Of a stretch of 64,000 nucleotides of DNA, positions 8,700-19,084 are shown piece by piece. The notes under the pieces are model-generated. The model did no database searches and was not told where the DNA came from. It was given only the letters and a program-made list of their open reading frames with translations. A program made the translations under genes and the position numbers. Every line of letters begins with the position of its first letter. Position 1 is the stretch's first letter. The stretch is from Pedobacter polaris (lineage in GTDB: Bacteria > Bacteroidota > Bacteroidia > Sphingobacteriales > Sphingobacteriaceae). The stretch covers positions 372,001-436,000 of the forward strand of contig NZ_SWBR01000003.1 of NCBI RefSeq assembly GCF_005116505.1, read 5' to 3'.

Positions 8700-9112
8700 A
8701 TAACCAATTCAGAAAAAGAATAGAAGAACACGAAGAGGAAGATATTCAGGCTAATGAAGAACTTGAAGATCCGAAAGAGTCTGTAAAAGAAGGGAGTACA
8801 ACTGCTTTTTTTAGAAAGCTATTTGTAGAGGGGGTGGTTTCTAAAGAGTCTGCAACCGATATGCTTCCGTTTTTAGTCTTTATATGTGTGCTGGTTATGA
8901 TTTATATCGCAAATAGCCATATGGCTATGAAAAACATAAGAAGCATAGATAAGCTAGGTAAAGAAGTTAAAGAGTTGAATTGGGAGTATAAATCGCTAAA
9001 AGCAGACTTGATGTTTAAAAGTAAATTAACAGAGGTTGCAGCGAAAGTAGACACATTAGGTTTAAAAGAATTAATAGAGCCACCAAAAAAAATTGTAATC
9101 AGTAAAAGATGA
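8696..9112 (+). CDS. FtsL-like cell division protein
   Basis: A 138-residue bitopic protein with an acidic, Glu-rich cytosolic tail (residues 1-58), one membrane helix (about 59-76, LPFLVFICVLVMIYIA) and a short periplasmic coiled coil with heptad-like Leu/Lys spacing (KLGKEVKELNWEYKSLKADL). Size, topology and place between rsmH and ftsI match FtsL of the divisome, and Bacteroidota have a divergent FtsL-like family. The sequence alone is weakly conserved, so context carries the call. FtsL would form the FtsQ-FtsL-FtsB complex that activates FtsW-FtsI. ATGA overlaps join it to both neighbours. Confidence 0.8.
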   Translation: MNNQFRKRIEEHEEEDIQANEELEDPKESVKEGSTTAFFRKLFVEGVVSKESATDMLPFLVFICVLVMIYIANSHMAMKNIRSIDKLGKEVKELNWEYKSLKADLMFKSKLTEVAAKVDTLGLKELIEPPKKIVISKR

Positions 9113-11205
9113 ACATTAGAGCGAACATATTATTAAGGGTATACTTAGCATTTGGGCTAATTGTGCTTTTCGCCTTTGCTGTTTTGTTAAGGCTGGGCGA
9201 TGTGCAGTTTGTTCAAGGAAAAAAATGGAAGGCTATGGCGGATAGTCTTTCTGTTAGAGAATTTGATATTGAAGCGGTTCGTGGTAATATCTATTCTAAC
9301 GATGGAAGCTTGTTAGCTACTTCAGTTCCGGAGTATGAATTGCGCATGGATATGTTTGCTGGCGGAATTGCGAAAGATGAGATTTTTAACGCAAAAGTAG
9401 ATTCTTTAGCATCTGCATTGGCTGGATTCTTTAAGGATAAAACTGCTAAAGAATATTCTCGTTTTTTAAGAAAAGCTAGACAAGATACATTGAGGGCGGT
9501 TCTAATTAAGCGTAGGGTTTCTTACGAAGACTTAAAGGTAATTAGAAAATTCCCGCTATATAATATAGGATCTTATTCTGGTGGATTAAAAGCAGAACAG
9601 CAAAACAAACGCATTTTGCCATTTAAAGACCTAGCTGCTAGAACAATTGGGTATAAAAAACCAAATATTAGTGTTGGTTTAGAGGGTGCTTATGGCAGTT
9701 ACATCGATGGAGAAACCGGCAAGCAAATGAGGCAGCGTGTTGCAGGCGGGCTTTGGGTTCCAATAAATAGTGATGCAGAGATAGCGCCAAAAGATGGTGC
9801 GGATATCATTTCTACCATTGATATCAATATGCAAGATTTGGCTCAAAATGCCTTAAAAGAAGGCTTAATTAAAAGTAAGGCTCATCATGGTGCAGTAATC
9901 ATTATGGAGGTTGCTACAGGAGAAATTAGAGCTGTTGCAAATTACACAAGGGTAGAAGAAGGTGTATATAAAGAAGCATTCAATTATGCGATAGCTGGTA
10001 ATCAAGATCCAGGTTCAACTTTTAAACTAGCTTCTTATATGGCGTTGTTAGAAGATAAGCTTGTAGATACCAATACCATGGTTGCGACTGGTTATTATCA
10101 GATACCAGGTCATTTAATTAAAGATTCTCACCCTAAAATTGAAACGGTAACGGTAAAAAGTGCGTTTGAGAATTCTTCAAATGCAGCCATTGCAAAATTA
10201 ATTAACATTAACTATGGGCAAGACCCTATGAAATTTACAAATCATTTATACAAGTGGGGTTTAAATGAAATGATGAAATTGCAAATTCCAGGTGAAGCTA
10301 AACCGAATATTAAAAATATTGAAGCAAATAAAAGCTGGAATAAGAATATGACCTTGCCGCAGATGGCATACGGTTATGAAATGGAATTAACTCCATTAAA
10401 GATGCTTTCATTTTATAACGCAGTTGCAAATAATGGGAAATACATTGCGCCAATTTTTGTAAAAGAAATTAGAAGACTGGGTAATCCAATAGAGCAATTT
10501 AAAGCTCGTGTAATTAATGAGAAAATATGTTCTGATGTTACATTAAGCAAGATTAAAAGCATGCTTGAAGGCGTTGTTACAAACGGTAGCGGAAAACAGG
10601 TTGTTTACAATCCACTTTATAAAATTGCTGGTAAAACCGGAACTGCTCAAGTTGCTGACGGCAATTTGGGTTACAAAGCTAAAAAGCAATACCAAGCTTC
10701 TTTTGTGGGATATTTTCCAGCAGAAAAACCTAAATATTCAATGATTGTGGTAATTAATGATCCCATTGGTGAGTATTATGGGGCATTGGTTTCTGGACCA
10801 GTTTTTAGAAAAATTGCAGACCGCATTTATGCGGGTGATGTAAAAATGTATAGTGGTGTAAAAGAAAATATGGTTGGTAATACTACTGCTCCTTCTGCTA
10901 AAGCTGGGCAAAGCAAAGCCACACGAAAAGTTTATAACGCATTTGGTATCAAAGTACTTTACGCAGCAAAATCAGACTATTTCAATTCTGTAGACACAAG
11001 TAATGGTGTCGCTTATCAAGAAAATATCCCTGTAAAAGGTGTTATGCCAAATATTGCTGGAATGGGTTTGAAAGATGCGATGTATTTAATTGGTAATGCG
11101 GGTTTGAAAGCTAGAGTAAAAGGGAGTGGGAAAGTAACAAGCCAATCCATCTTGCCGGGAAGTAGAATTGGAAAAGGATTATTAGTAGAAATAGAATTAA
11201 ATTAA
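9109..11205 (+). CDS. ftsI: Class B penicillin-binding protein FtsI with C-terminal PASTA domain
   Basis: A 698-residue septal transpeptidase. There is one N-terminal membrane helix (about 10-27), then a PBP dimerisation domain (VRGNIYSNDGSLLATSVPEY), then the transpeptidase domain. The active-site motifs are S303-T-F-K (GSTFK), S356-S-N and K509-T-G-T. Residues about 645-698 (MPNIAGMGLKDAMYLIGNAG onward) form a PASTA domain, usual in Bacteroidota FtsI but absent from the E. coli enzyme. It crosslinks septal peptidoglycan with FtsW as the partner glycosyltransferase, encoded downstream. It overlaps the ftsL-like gene by 4 bp and abuts murE. Confidence 0.95.
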   Translation: MNIRANILLRVYLAFGLIVLFAFAVLLRLGDVQFVQGKKWKAMADSLSVREFDIEAVRGNIYSNDGSLLATSVPEYELRMDMFAGGIAKDEIFNAKVDSLASALAGFFKDKTAKEYSRFLRKARQDTLRAVLIKRRVSYEDLKVIRKFPLYNIGSYSGGLKAEQQNKRILPFKDLAARTIGYKKPNISVGLEGAYGSYIDGETGKQMRQRVAGGLWVPINSDAEIAPKDGADIISTIDINMQDLAQNALKEGLIKSKAHHGAVIIMEVATGEIRAVANYTRVEEGVYKEAFNYAIAGNQDPGSTFKLASYMALLEDKLVDTNTMVATGYYQIPGHLIKDSHPKIETVTVKSAFENSSNAAIAKLININYGQDPMKFTNHLYKWGLNEMMKLQIPGEAKPNIKNIEANKSWNKNMTLPQMAYGYEMELTPLKMLSFYNAVANNGKYIAPIFVKEIRRLGNPIEQFKARVINEKICSDVTLSKIKSMLEGVVTNGSGKQVVYNPLYKIAGKTGTAQVADGNLGYKAKKQYQASFVGYFPAEKPKYSMIVVINDPIGEYYGALVSGPVFRKIADRIYAGDVKMYSGVKENMVGNTTAPSAKAGQSKATRKVYNAFGIKVLYAAKSDYFNSVDTSNGVAYQENIPVKGVMPNIAGMGLKDAMYLIGNAGLKARVKGSGKVTSQSILPGSRIGKGLLVEIELN

Positions 11206-12663
11206 ATGCAATTACAAGATTTACTATATGGTGTAGCAATAAAAAGCTTGGTTGGTAAACCTACTATCGAGGTTACTGCTTTGGCTTTTGATTCTCGTAT
11301 GGTAAAAAATGGCACCATGTTTTTTGCAGTTAAAGGTACTGTTGTTGACGGACACGCATATATTGAACAAACAATTCAATCTGGTGCAACTGTAATTATC
11401 TGTGAGCTTATGCCTGCAGATTTATTAGATTCTGTGACCTATGTAGAAGTTGAAAACTCTGCAGTTGCTTTAGGTATTGTATCAAGCAATTTTTGTGAAA
11501 ATCCCTCTGCTAAATTAAAGTTAATAGGTATTACCGGCACTAATGGTAAAACAACAATTGCTACTTTATTATTTCAGTTGTTCCGTGGCTTAGGCTTTAA
11601 TGTTGGATTAATTTCTACAGTTCAAAACCACATTAATGATAATGTTATCCCTGCAACGCATACTACTCCAAATCCAATTGCATTAAATGCGCTTTTACAA
11701 GATATGGTAATGGCTAATTGTGAGTATTGCTTTATGGAAGTGAGTTCTCATGCCGTAGTTCAGCATCGGATTGAAGGATTAAGTTTTGCCGGTGGTGTTT
11801 TCTCAAACATAACCCATGATCATTTAGATTTTCACCAAACATTTGATAAATATTTAAAAGCTAAAAAAGAATTCTTCGATAATCTTCCAAAAGCTGCCTT
11901 TGCTTTAACAAATGCTGATGATAAAAATGGAATGGTCATGTTGCAGAATACAAAGGCTAGCAAGAAGACCTATGCTTTAAAACAAATGGCAGATTTTAAA
12001 GCAAAAATCATCGAAAATAAATTCAGTGGCTTAAACTTAAATGTTGATGATATTGATGTTTTCTTTAAAATGGTTGGTTCATTTAATGCCTATAATTTAT
12101 TAGCGGCTTATGGAACTGCAATTTTATTGGATCAAGATAAACTTAATGTATTAACCATATTAAGTACGCTAGCGGGTGCAGAAGGTAGGTTTGATTATGC
12201 AGTATCTAAGCAAGGTATAATTGGAATAGTTGATTATGCACACACGCCAGATGCAGTTCAGAATGTACTGAGCACTATTGCCAATATCAGAAAAGGAACA
12301 GAACAGGTAATTACTGTATTAGGCTGTGGTGGAGATCGAGATAAAACGAAACGCCCTATTATGGCTCAGGTAGCTTGTGATTGGAGTGATAAAGTGATTT
12401 TAACATCTGATAATCCTAGAACTGAAGATCCACAAGCCATTATTAAAGAGATGGAAAAAGGAGTTTCTCCAACCAATCAGCGCAAAGCATTGAGCATTTT
12501 AGATAGAAAAGAAGCAATTAAAACAGCTTGCCATATTGCAAAACCTGGAGACATTATTCTAGTGGCCGGAAAAGGGCATGAGAAATACCAAGAAATTAAT
12601 GGTGTAAAACATCATTTTGATGATAAAGAAGTACTAACGGAACAACTAAACCAAATCAACTAA
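11206..12663 (+). CDS. murE: UDP-MurNAc-L-Ala-D-Glu : meso-diaminopimelate ligase
   Basis: A 485-residue Mur ligase. The ATP loop [14 protein letters not shown] is near residues 106-119, the substrate region THTTPNP follows, and the DNPRTEDP motif near residue 405 is the signature that selects meso-diaminopimelate over lysine. This fits the presence of dapA elsewhere in the window. ATG 11206 directly follows the ftsI stop, and the stop codon shares one base with the mraY start. It adds the third residue of the stem peptide in the cytosol. Confidence 0.96.
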   Translation: MQLQDLLYGVAIKSLVGKPTIEVTALAFDSRMVKNGTMFFAVKGTVVDGHAYIEQTIQSGATVIICELMPADLLDSVTYVEVENSAVALGIVSSNFCENPSAKLKLIGITGTNGKTTIATLLFQLFRGLGFNVGLISTVQNHINDNVIPATHTTPNPIALNALLQDMVMANCEYCFMEVSSHAVVQHRIEGLSFAGGVFSNITHDHLDFHQTFDKYLKAKKEFFDNLPKAAFALTNADDKNGMVMLQNTKASKKTYALKQMADFKAKIIENKFSGLNLNVDDIDVFFKMVGSFNAYNLLAAYGTAILLDQDKLNVLTILSTLAGAEGRFDYAVSKQGIIGIVDYAHTPDAVQNVLSTIANIRKGTEQVITVLGCGGDRDKTKRPIMAQVACDWSDKVILTSDNPRTEDPQAIIKEMEKGVSPTNQRKALSILDRKEAIKTACHIAKPGDIILVAGKGHEKYQEINGVKHHFDDKEVLTEQLNQIN

Positions 12664-13910
12664 TGTTATATTTATTATTCGAATATCTGCATAAGCACTA
12701 TGATTTTCCTGGATTGGGGTTGTTCCAATATTTGACCTTTAGAGCTTCGCTTTCAATTATTTTGTCGTTGATTATTACCACTGTTTATGGTCGTAGAATT
12801 ATTGATTATTTACACCGTAAACAAGTAGGCGAAACAGTAAGAAATTTAGGTTTAGAAGGCCAAATGCAAAAACAAGGTACACCTACAATGGGTGGAATTA
12901 TGATTTTGCTGGGTATTTTAGTTCCTACATTGTTATTTGCAAACATTACAAATATCTATGTTATTTTAATGATTATCACCACTTTATGGATGGGGGTAAT
13001 TGGTTTTGTAGATGATTATATTAAAGTTTTCAAAAAAAATAAAGAAGGTTTAGCAGGTAAATTTAAAGTTGTTGGTCAGGTAGGCTTAGCAATTATTGTA
13101 GGCTTAACAATGTTCTATCATCCTAATATTGTTGTTAGACAAACGGTGGATGAAACAGTTGTTTCTGCTAATGCAGCACCAATGGTCTTAAGACAAAAAG
13201 GGCAAAGTTTTTACTATACACAAGATGTAAAATCAACCAAAACCAATGTTCCTTTCTATAAAAATAATGAGTTTGATTATGCAAAAGTTGTTAAGTTTTT
13301 AGGAGACGGTTATGAGAAATATGCATTAATTATTTTCTTGTTTTTTGTAATTACCATTGTTACAGCAGTATCAAATGGAGCAAATTTAACAGATGGAATT
13401 GATGGACTAGCTACAGGAACATCTGCTATTATTGGAATTACGCTTGGTATTTTGGCTTATGTTTCTGGTAATACTGTTATCGCAGATTACCTAAACATTA
13501 TGTACATCCCGAACTCGGGTGAGCTCATTATTTTTGCTGGTGCATTTGTGGGCGCATGTGTTGGTTTCTTATGGTATAATTCTTACCCTGCTCAAATTTT
13601 TATGGGTGATACGGGAAGTTTAACTATAGGTGGGATTATCGCAGTATTTGCGATTATGATTCGCAAGGAGCTATTGATCCCAATTTTATGTGGAGTGTTT
13701 TTGGTAGAAGTTTTATCAGTTACACTTCAAGTAAGCTATTTCAAATACACTAAGAAACGTTTTGGTGAAGGAAGAAGAATTTTCTTAATGTCGCCGTTAC
13801 ACCATCATTATCAGAAAAAAGGATACCATGAAGCTAAAATCGTAACTCGTTTTTGGATTATTGGGATCATGTTGGCCATTATCACATTTGCAACCTTAAA
13901 ACTACGCTAA
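12663..13910 (+). CDS. mraY: Phospho-N-acetylmuramoyl-pentapeptide-transferase with enlarged loop
   Basis: A 415-residue polytopic enzyme making lipid I from UDP-MurNAc-pentapeptide and undecaprenyl phosphate. MraY motifs include GTPTMGG (about 72-78), [29 protein letters not shown] and the C-terminal [11 protein letters not shown]. It is about 55 residues longer than E. coli MraY. The extra length lies in a polar segment at about residues 153-217 ([11 protein letters not shown] to FDYAKVVKF) between two membrane helices. Similar insertions occur in Bacteroidota MraY, from memory. Its start ATG uses the last base of the murE stop, and its stop overlaps the murD start in TAATG. Confidence 0.95.
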   Translation: MLYLLFEYLHKHYDFPGLGLFQYLTFRASLSIILSLIITTVYGRRIIDYLHRKQVGETVRNLGLEGQMQKQGTPTMGGIMILLGILVPTLLFANITNIYVILMIITTLWMGVIGFVDDYIKVFKKNKEGLAGKFKVVGQVGLAIIVGLTMFYHPNIVVRQTVDETVVSANAAPMVLRQKGQSFYYTQDVKSTKTNVPFYKNNEFDYAKVVKFLGDGYEKYALIIFLFFVITIVTAVSNGANLTDGIDGLATGTSAIIGITLGILAYVSGNTVIADYLNIMYIPNSGELIIFAGAFVGACVGFLWYNSYPAQIFMGDTGSLTIGGIIAVFAIMIRKELLIPILCGVFLVEVLSVTLQVSYFKYTKKRFGEGRRIFLMSPLHHHYQKKGYHEAKIVTRFWIIGIMLAIITFATLKLR

Positions 13911-15253
13911 TGGAAACAAATAGGATTGTAATTCTTGGAGCTGGAGAAAGTGGAGTAGGTGCAGCAATGTTAGCGAAAAAACATGGTTTTGATGTCTTTG
14001 TGTCTGATTTTGGTGCTATTGCCGATCGTTATAAATCTGCTTTAGAGGAGTTAAATATCTCTTTTGAGGAGAAACAGCATACTGATAATTTGATATTAAA
14101 TGCAACTGAAGTAATTAAAAGCCCGGGTATACCAGCTACGGCTCCAATTATAAAAGCTTTGGTTAAAAATAAAATTCCAGTAATCTCAGAAATTGAGTTT
14201 GCTAAAAGATATACCAAAGCAAAGACCATTTGCATTACTGGTTCAAATGGCAAATCAACTACAACAATGTTGACTTACCATATCCTCAAAAATGCAGGTG
14301 TAAACGTTGGTTTGGGTGGTAATATCGGTCAGAGTTTTGCAGCTCAAGTGAGCACTACAGAATTTGATTGGTATGTTTTAGAGATCTCCAGCTTTATGCT
14401 AGATGATATGTTTGATTTTAAAGCGGATATCGCAGTATTATTAAACATTACAGCAGATCACCTAGATCGTTACGATTACAAATTAGAAAACTATGCTGCA
14501 TCAAAAATGCGCATCATTCAAAATCAAACTGAAAATGATGTTTTTATTTACTGTGCAGATGATGATGAAACCAATAAAGCATTAAAAGAAACTAAAGTCA
14601 ATGCTAAACAGTATCCATTTTCAATTCGTAAAAAAATTGAGACTGGTGCCTATTTAGAAAACCAAACCATACACATCAACACACAACCTAAACAACAATT
14701 AACCATGTCAATTACCGAGTTAGCCTTGCAAGGCAAGCACAACATTTACAACTCTATGGCTTCGGGCATAGTAGCTAAAGTTTTAGAGTTACGTAATGAA
14801 ACCATTCGCGAAAGCATGGGCAACTTTAAAAATATCGAGCACCGTTTAGAGTTTGTTGCTAAAATTTCTGATGTTATTTACATCAATGACTCTAAGGCAA
14901 CCAATGTAAACTCTACTTGGTACGCACTTGAAAGTGTTGGTACAGATGTAGTTTTAATTATGGGAGGTGTTGATAAAGGGAATGATTATGATATGCTTAA
15001 AGATTTAGTACGCAGTAAAGTTAGAGCCATTGTGTGTATGGGCAAAGACAATAAGCGTATTCATGAAGCTTTTGAGGATGATGTAGAAATTATTGTAAAC
15101 ACTTTTTCTGCCAATGAAGCAGTTCAAGTTGCTTACCATTTAGCAAAAAAAGGAAATACAGTTTTATTGTCTCCAGCTTGTGCAAGTTTCGATTTATTTA
15201 AAAATTACGAAGATAGAGGCAACCAATTTAAGGCAGCAGTAAAAGAATTATAA
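13910..15253 (+). CDS. murD: UDP-MurNAc-L-alanine : D-glutamate ligase
   Basis: A 447-residue Mur ligase. The ATG at 13910 was chosen over a longer frame from 13853 because it gives the normal N-terminus ([19 protein letters not shown]) and the TAATG junction with mraY; the extra 19 residues would overlap mraY out of frame. ATP loop CITGSNGKSTTTML is near residues 106-119, and INDSKATN and GGVDKGNDY are the expected C-terminal motifs. It adds D-Glu to UDP-MurNAc-L-Ala in the cytosol. The gap to ftsW is 3 bp. Confidence 0.95.
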   Translation: METNRIVILGAGESGVGAAMLAKKHGFDVFVSDFGAIADRYKSALEELNISFEEKQHTDNLILNATEVIKSPGIPATAPIIKALVKNKIPVISEIEFAKRYTKAKTICITGSNGKSTTTMLTYHILKNAGVNVGLGGNIGQSFAAQVSTTEFDWYVLEISSFMLDDMFDFKADIAVLLNITADHLDRYDYKLENYAASKMRIIQNQTENDVFIYCADDDETNKALKETKVNAKQYPFSIRKKIETGAYLENQTIHINTQPKQQLTMSITELALQGKHNIYNSMASGIVAKVLELRNETIRESMGNFKNIEHRLEFVAKISDVIYINDSKATNVNSTWYALESVGTDVVLIMGGVDKGNDYDMLKDLVRSKVRAIVCMGKDNKRIHEAFEDDVEIIVNTFSANEAVQVAYHLAKKGNTVLLSPACASFDLFKNYEDRGNQFKAAVKEL

Positions 15254-15256
15254 ACT

Positions 15257-16432
15257 ATGTTTAGTATCAATGCACTTCTAGAACGTACCAAAGGAGACAG
15301 ATGGATCTGGCTGATTATCATCATGCTTTCTATGGTTTCTATTGTGGCAGTATATAGTTCCACAGGAGCCATTGCTTATAAAAAGGGTGTAACTGTAGAA
15401 AGATATTTGTTTTTTAAACACGTAATTTTTGTGCTGATGGGGATTGGCATGATTTATATTGCTCACTTACTTGATTATAAGTATTACGCGGGTATTTCTA
15501 AAATATTAATGATTGTTACAATTCCTCTCTTGTTTTATACATTAATCTTCGGAACAAATTTAAATGAGGCTTCTCGCTGGGTTAAAATTCCGATAATAGG
15601 GTTAACTTTTCAAACATCTGATTTAGCAAAATTAGCACTAATTACATTTTTAGCGAGGATGCTTACAAAGAAACAGGAAAATATAAAAGATGTAAAAAAT
15701 TCATTTTTACCTATCATGGGTTCTGTTGTTGTTGTTTTTGGGCTTATTGCAAAAGCCAATATGTCAACAGGTTTAATGCTGTTTGGAGTAAGTATTTTGT
15801 TGCTTATTGTAGGAAGAGTGAGTATCAAGCAAATTTCAGTTGTATGTGCGGGTGGAGTTTTTATGATATTTTTTCTGTTTTTAACAACAGATCGTGCAGG
15901 AACATGGAAGTCTAGGATTAATACTTTTATGCATCCTGAATTACAATCCTCAGATAAAACATTTCAGTCAGACCATTCTAAAATTGCATTGGCAACTGGC
16001 GGCTTATTTGGCAAGGGACCTGGTAATAGCACAGAGCGTAACTTTTTACCGCATCCATATTCTGATTTTATTTTTGCCATTATTATCGAAGAATATGGAA
16101 CGGTTGGTGGTTTAGCAATAGTTGTGCTTTACCTGGTTTTGCTCTATCGATGTGTGCGGATTGTGGTACGAAGTCCCAAGGCATTTGGTGCTTTACTCGC
16201 CGCTGGGCTTAGTTTCAGTTTAACCATCCAAGCATTTGCAAATATGGCAGTTGCAGTAGGTTTAGGTCCTGTTACAGGCGTACCCCTGCCGCTAGTAAGC
16301 ATGGGTGGTACATCAATGATATTCACCAGTATAGCTTTCGGTATTATCTTAAGTGTAAGCCGGGATGTAGAAGAACACAGTATTAAAAAGGAAGAAAAAG
16401 TAGTTGTGGGAACAATTCCTGCAATGGGTTAA
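15257..16432 (+). CDS. ftsW: SEDS peptidoglycan glycosyltransferase FtsW
   Basis: A 391-residue protein with about ten membrane helices. SEDS features seen are YSSTGAIAYKKG near the N-terminus, LNEASRWVKIP around residue 95, the conserved central region with FGKGPGNSTERNFLPHPYSDFIFA, and GPVTGVPLPLVSMGGTS near the C-terminus. It polymerises lipid II at the septum and works with the class B PBP encoded at 9109. Context among division genes favours FtsW over the paralogue RodA. The stop is followed by the only sizeable gap between ftsW and murG. Confidence 0.94.
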   Translation: MFSINALLERTKGDRWIWLIIIMLSMVSIVAVYSSTGAIAYKKGVTVERYLFFKHVIFVLMGIGMIYIAHLLDYKYYAGISKILMIVTIPLLFYTLIFGTNLNEASRWVKIPIIGLTFQTSDLAKLALITFLARMLTKKQENIKDVKNSFLPIMGSVVVVFGLIAKANMSTGLMLFGVSILLLIVGRVSIKQISVVCAGGVFMIFFLFLTTDRAGTWKSRINTFMHPELQSSDKTFQSDHSKIALATGGLFGKGPGNSTERNFLPHPYSDFIFAIIIEEYGTVGGLAIVVLYLVLLYRCVRIVVRSPKAFGALLAAGLSFSLTIQAFANMAVAVGLGPVTGVPLPLVSMGGTSMIFTSIAFGIILSVSRDVEEHSIKKEEKVVVGTIPAMG

Positions 16433-16482
16433 AAACATAATAAATAGAGATTAATACACAAACAATAAACACCCTGTCTTAC

Positions 16483-16504
16483 AGCCCTTCTTTCGGGGAG
16501 GGCT
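16483..16504 (+). other. Hairpin between ftsW and murG
   Basis: AGCCCTTC and GGGGAGGGCT fold into an about 8-bp stem (one G-T pair) with a TTTCGG loop. No T-run follows, so it is not a standard terminator; it may be an mRNA processing or stability element inside the operon. Confidence 0.4.
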
Positions 16505-16528
16505 ATTAAGGCAAACAAAAAAACAAAA

Positions 16529-17635
16529 ATGAATAATTTCCCAAAAATTATCATATCTGGAGGTGGCACAGGCGGGCATATTTTTCCCGCCGTTGCTATT
16601 GCCAATGCTTTAAAGAGCATTTCGCCTAATTGCGAAATTCTTTTTGTAGGGGCACTTGGTAGAATGGAGATGGAAAAAGTTCCAGCTGCCGGATATAAAA
16701 TTGTGGGTTTAAATATCAGTGGAATACAAAGAGGATCAATCCTTAAAAATTTAGGATTACCATTTAAAGTTATTTCAAGTGTACGCAAGGCGATGAAATT
16801 AATTTCAGATTTCAAGCCAGATGCAGTTGTTGGGGTTGGAGGTTTTGCTTCTGGACCATTATTGTATGCAGCTTCACTAAAAAAAATACCATATCTGATA
16901 CAAGAACAAAATTCTTATGCAGGTATAACAAACAAGATGCTAGGTAAAGGCGCTGCTAAAGTTTGTGTTGCTTTTGATGGTATGGAAGCATTTTTTCCAG
17001 CAGAAAAAATAATGAAAACAGGAAATCCAGTAAGGGCAAATATAGTTGACATTAAAGGCAAACATCATGCAGGTGCAGAATTGTTGAAATTAGATCCACT
17101 TAAGAAAACAATTTTAGTTACAGGCGGAAGCTTAGGTGCGGGAACCTTAAATAAAAGCATAGAAAAACACTTGACAGCACTTATTGCACAAGATGTACAA
17201 GTAATATGGCAGACAGGCAAGTTTTATTACAATGGAATTTTGGAACGTGTAGGATTAAACTATCATCCAAATATTATCATTTTAGAATTTTTAAATAAAA
17301 TGGATTTGGCATATGCAGCTGCCGATTTAATTGTTTCGAGGGCAGGCGCAGGTACAATCGCAGAGCTTTGTTTAATTAAAAAACCTGTGATTTTGGTTCC
17401 ATCACCAAATGTTGCAGAAGATCATCAAACAAAAAATGCAATGGCATTGGTTAAAAATGATGCAGCTGTTTTAGTCAATGATCGTTCTGCAGAAGATACA
17501 TTAGTTACCGAGGCATTAAAGCTTTTGAGTAATAAAGAACGTTGTGAAATATTAAGTGAGAATATTGGAAAAATGGCATATGAAGATGCAGATGTTGTAA
17601 TTGCCAAAGAAGTATTAAAATTGATAAAAAGCTGA
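16529..17635 (+). CDS. murG: UDP-GlcNAc : lipid I GlcNAc transferase
   Basis: A 368-residue GT-B fold enzyme that makes lipid II on the inner face of the membrane. The N-terminal glycine loop IISGGGTGGHIFPAVAIA is diagnostic, followed by GVGGFASGP (second G-loop) near residue 104 and QEQNSYAG near 130. The C-terminal donor site has SRAGAGTIAEL and PSPNVAEDHQTKNA. It is separated from ftsW by 96 bp with a hairpin and from murC by 96 bp of repeat-like sequence. Confidence 0.96.
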   Translation: MNNFPKIIISGGGTGGHIFPAVAIANALKSISPNCEILFVGALGRMEMEKVPAAGYKIVGLNISGIQRGSILKNLGLPFKVISSVRKAMKLISDFKPDAVVGVGGFASGPLLYAASLKKIPYLIQEQNSYAGITNKMLGKGAAKVCVAFDGMEAFFPAEKIMKTGNPVRANIVDIKGKHHAGAELLKLDPLKKTILVTGGSLGAGTLNKSIEKHLTALIAQDVQVIWQTGKFYYNGILERVGLNYHPNIIILEFLNKMDLAYAAADLIVSRAGAGTIAELCLIKKPVILVPSPNVAEDHQTKNAMALVKNDAAVLVNDRSAEDTLVTEALKLLSNKERCEILSENIGKMAYEDADVVIAKEVLKLIKS

Positions 17636-17730
17636 AAGTCTAAAGTAAAAAGACCAAAGCATAAAGTATAAGATAAATAATATAAAAATAGGAAAGGCAG
17701 CTTTGAGCTTTAATCTTTCCGCTTAAAGAA
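17634..17730. repeat. AAAG-word imperfect palindrome between murG and murC (copy 1)
   Basis: The left part (AAAGTCTAAAGTAAAAAG then ACCAAAGCATAAAG) and the right part (CTTTGAGCTTTAATCTTTCC) are imperfect inverted copies. The same words, GACCAAAGC and CTTTAATCTTT, recur in the gap before tyrS at 29231-29385, which suggests an interspersed family. Confidence 0.55.
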
Positions 17731-17731
17731 A

Positions 17732-19084
17732 ATGGAACTAAGTAAAATAAATAGAGTATATTTTGTGGGTATCGGTGGTATCGGTATGAGTGCGATTGCT
17801 CGGTATTTTGCTAAGCGTGGTGTAGTAGTTTGTGGTTATGATAAAACCCGAACAAATTTAACCATTCAACTTGAACGCGAAGGAATTCTAATTTCTTATT
17901 TAGATGAGCAATCATCAGTGTCAATATGTTTTCAGCAAAATCATGATGATACTTTAGTGGTTTACACACCTGCCATTCCAAAAAATTCGAATATTTTAAA
18001 TCATTTTAAAGAAAATGGATTTACACTAAAAAAACGTTCTGAAGTTTTGGGTATTATTAGTGAAGGGATGTTTTGTGTGGCCGTAGCCGGAACACATGGT
18101 AAAACCACAACTTCATCTATGATTGCACATATTTTAACAGATACAGGTTTTGGCTGTACGGCTTTTTTAGGGGGTATCACAAGTAATTACAATAGCAATG
18201 TACTGTTTGGTAAAAACAATGTTGTGGTTGTAGAAGCTGATGAATATGACCGTTCTTTCTTAACACTTCACCCAGATGTTGCTGTAATCACTTCAATGGA
18301 TGCCGACCATTTGGATATTTATGGAGATGAAAGCCACTTACATGATTCTTTCAATCTATTCGCTGACCAATTGAAAAAAGATGGAAAGTTGTTTGTGAAA
18401 GATGGTTTGCCTATGCATGGTATAACTTATAGTGCAAGTGATAATTCTGCTTTACTGGCAAGTAACATTCATGTAGAAAACGGAAATTTTGTTTTTGATT
18501 TTAATGATGGATATACTGCTATAAAAAATTTAAGCTTGGCAATGCCAGGAAAACATAACGTAGAAAATGCAGTTGCTGCAATTGGGGTAGCTTTGAGTTT
18601 AGGTATCCATCCAAAAAGTATTAAAAAAGCGGTTGCATCTTTTAAAGGGGTAAAAAGAAGATTTGAAACTATAGTAAATACACCGGCTCATATCTATATA
18701 GATGATTATGCACATCACCCAGAAGAGCTAAGAGCTTGTTTTGATGCAGTAAGACAATTACATCCTGAAAAGAAATTAACAGTAATTTTTCAACCCCACT
18801 TATTTACACGTACTCGTGATTTTGCTGATGAATTTGCAAAAGTTTTAAGCACAGCAGATGAAACTATCTTATTAGAAATTTATCCCGCTAGAGAATTGCC
18901 TATTGATGGTGTTAATTCTCAAATGCTACTTGATAAAATTACAACTGATAAAAAGGAGTTATGTGGAAAAGATTCGGTGTTAGAACTCATAAAGAACAAA
19001 AATCCTGAACTACTTTTGACTGTTGGTGCAGGAGACATTGATACATTGATAGAACCATTAAAAAACACATTAAATAATGCTTAA
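17732..19084 (+). CDS. murC: UDP-N-acetylmuramate : L-alanine ligase
   Basis: A 450-residue Mur ligase, the first of the stem-peptide ligases. The N-terminal UDP-binding FVGIGGIGMSAIARY is near residues 10-24, the ATP loop AVAGTHGKTTTSSM near 115-128, and the C-terminal region has YIDDYAHHPEELRA and FQPHLFTRTRDF. The start at ATG 17732 gives standard length. Its 3' end overlaps ftsQ by 8 bp. Confidence 0.96.
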   Translation: MELSKINRVYFVGIGGIGMSAIARYFAKRGVVVCGYDKTRTNLTIQLEREGILISYLDEQSSVSICFQQNHDDTLVVYTPAIPKNSNILNHFKENGFTLKKRSEVLGIISEGMFCVAVAGTHGKTTTSSMIAHILTDTGFGCTAFLGGITSNYNSNVLFGKNNVVVVEADEYDRSFLTLHPDVAVITSMDADHLDIYGDESHLHDSFNLFADQLKKDGKLFVKDGLPMHGITYSASDNSALLASNIHVENGNFVFDFNDGYTAIKNLSLAMPGKHNVENAVAAIGVALSLGIHPKSIKKAVASFKGVKRRFETIVNTPAHIYIDDYAHHPEELRACFDAVRQLHPEKKLTVIFQPHLFTRTRDFADEFAKVLSTADETILLEIYPARELPIDGVNSQMLLDKITTDKKELCGKDSVLELIKNKNPELLLTVGAGDIDTLIEPLKNTLNNA

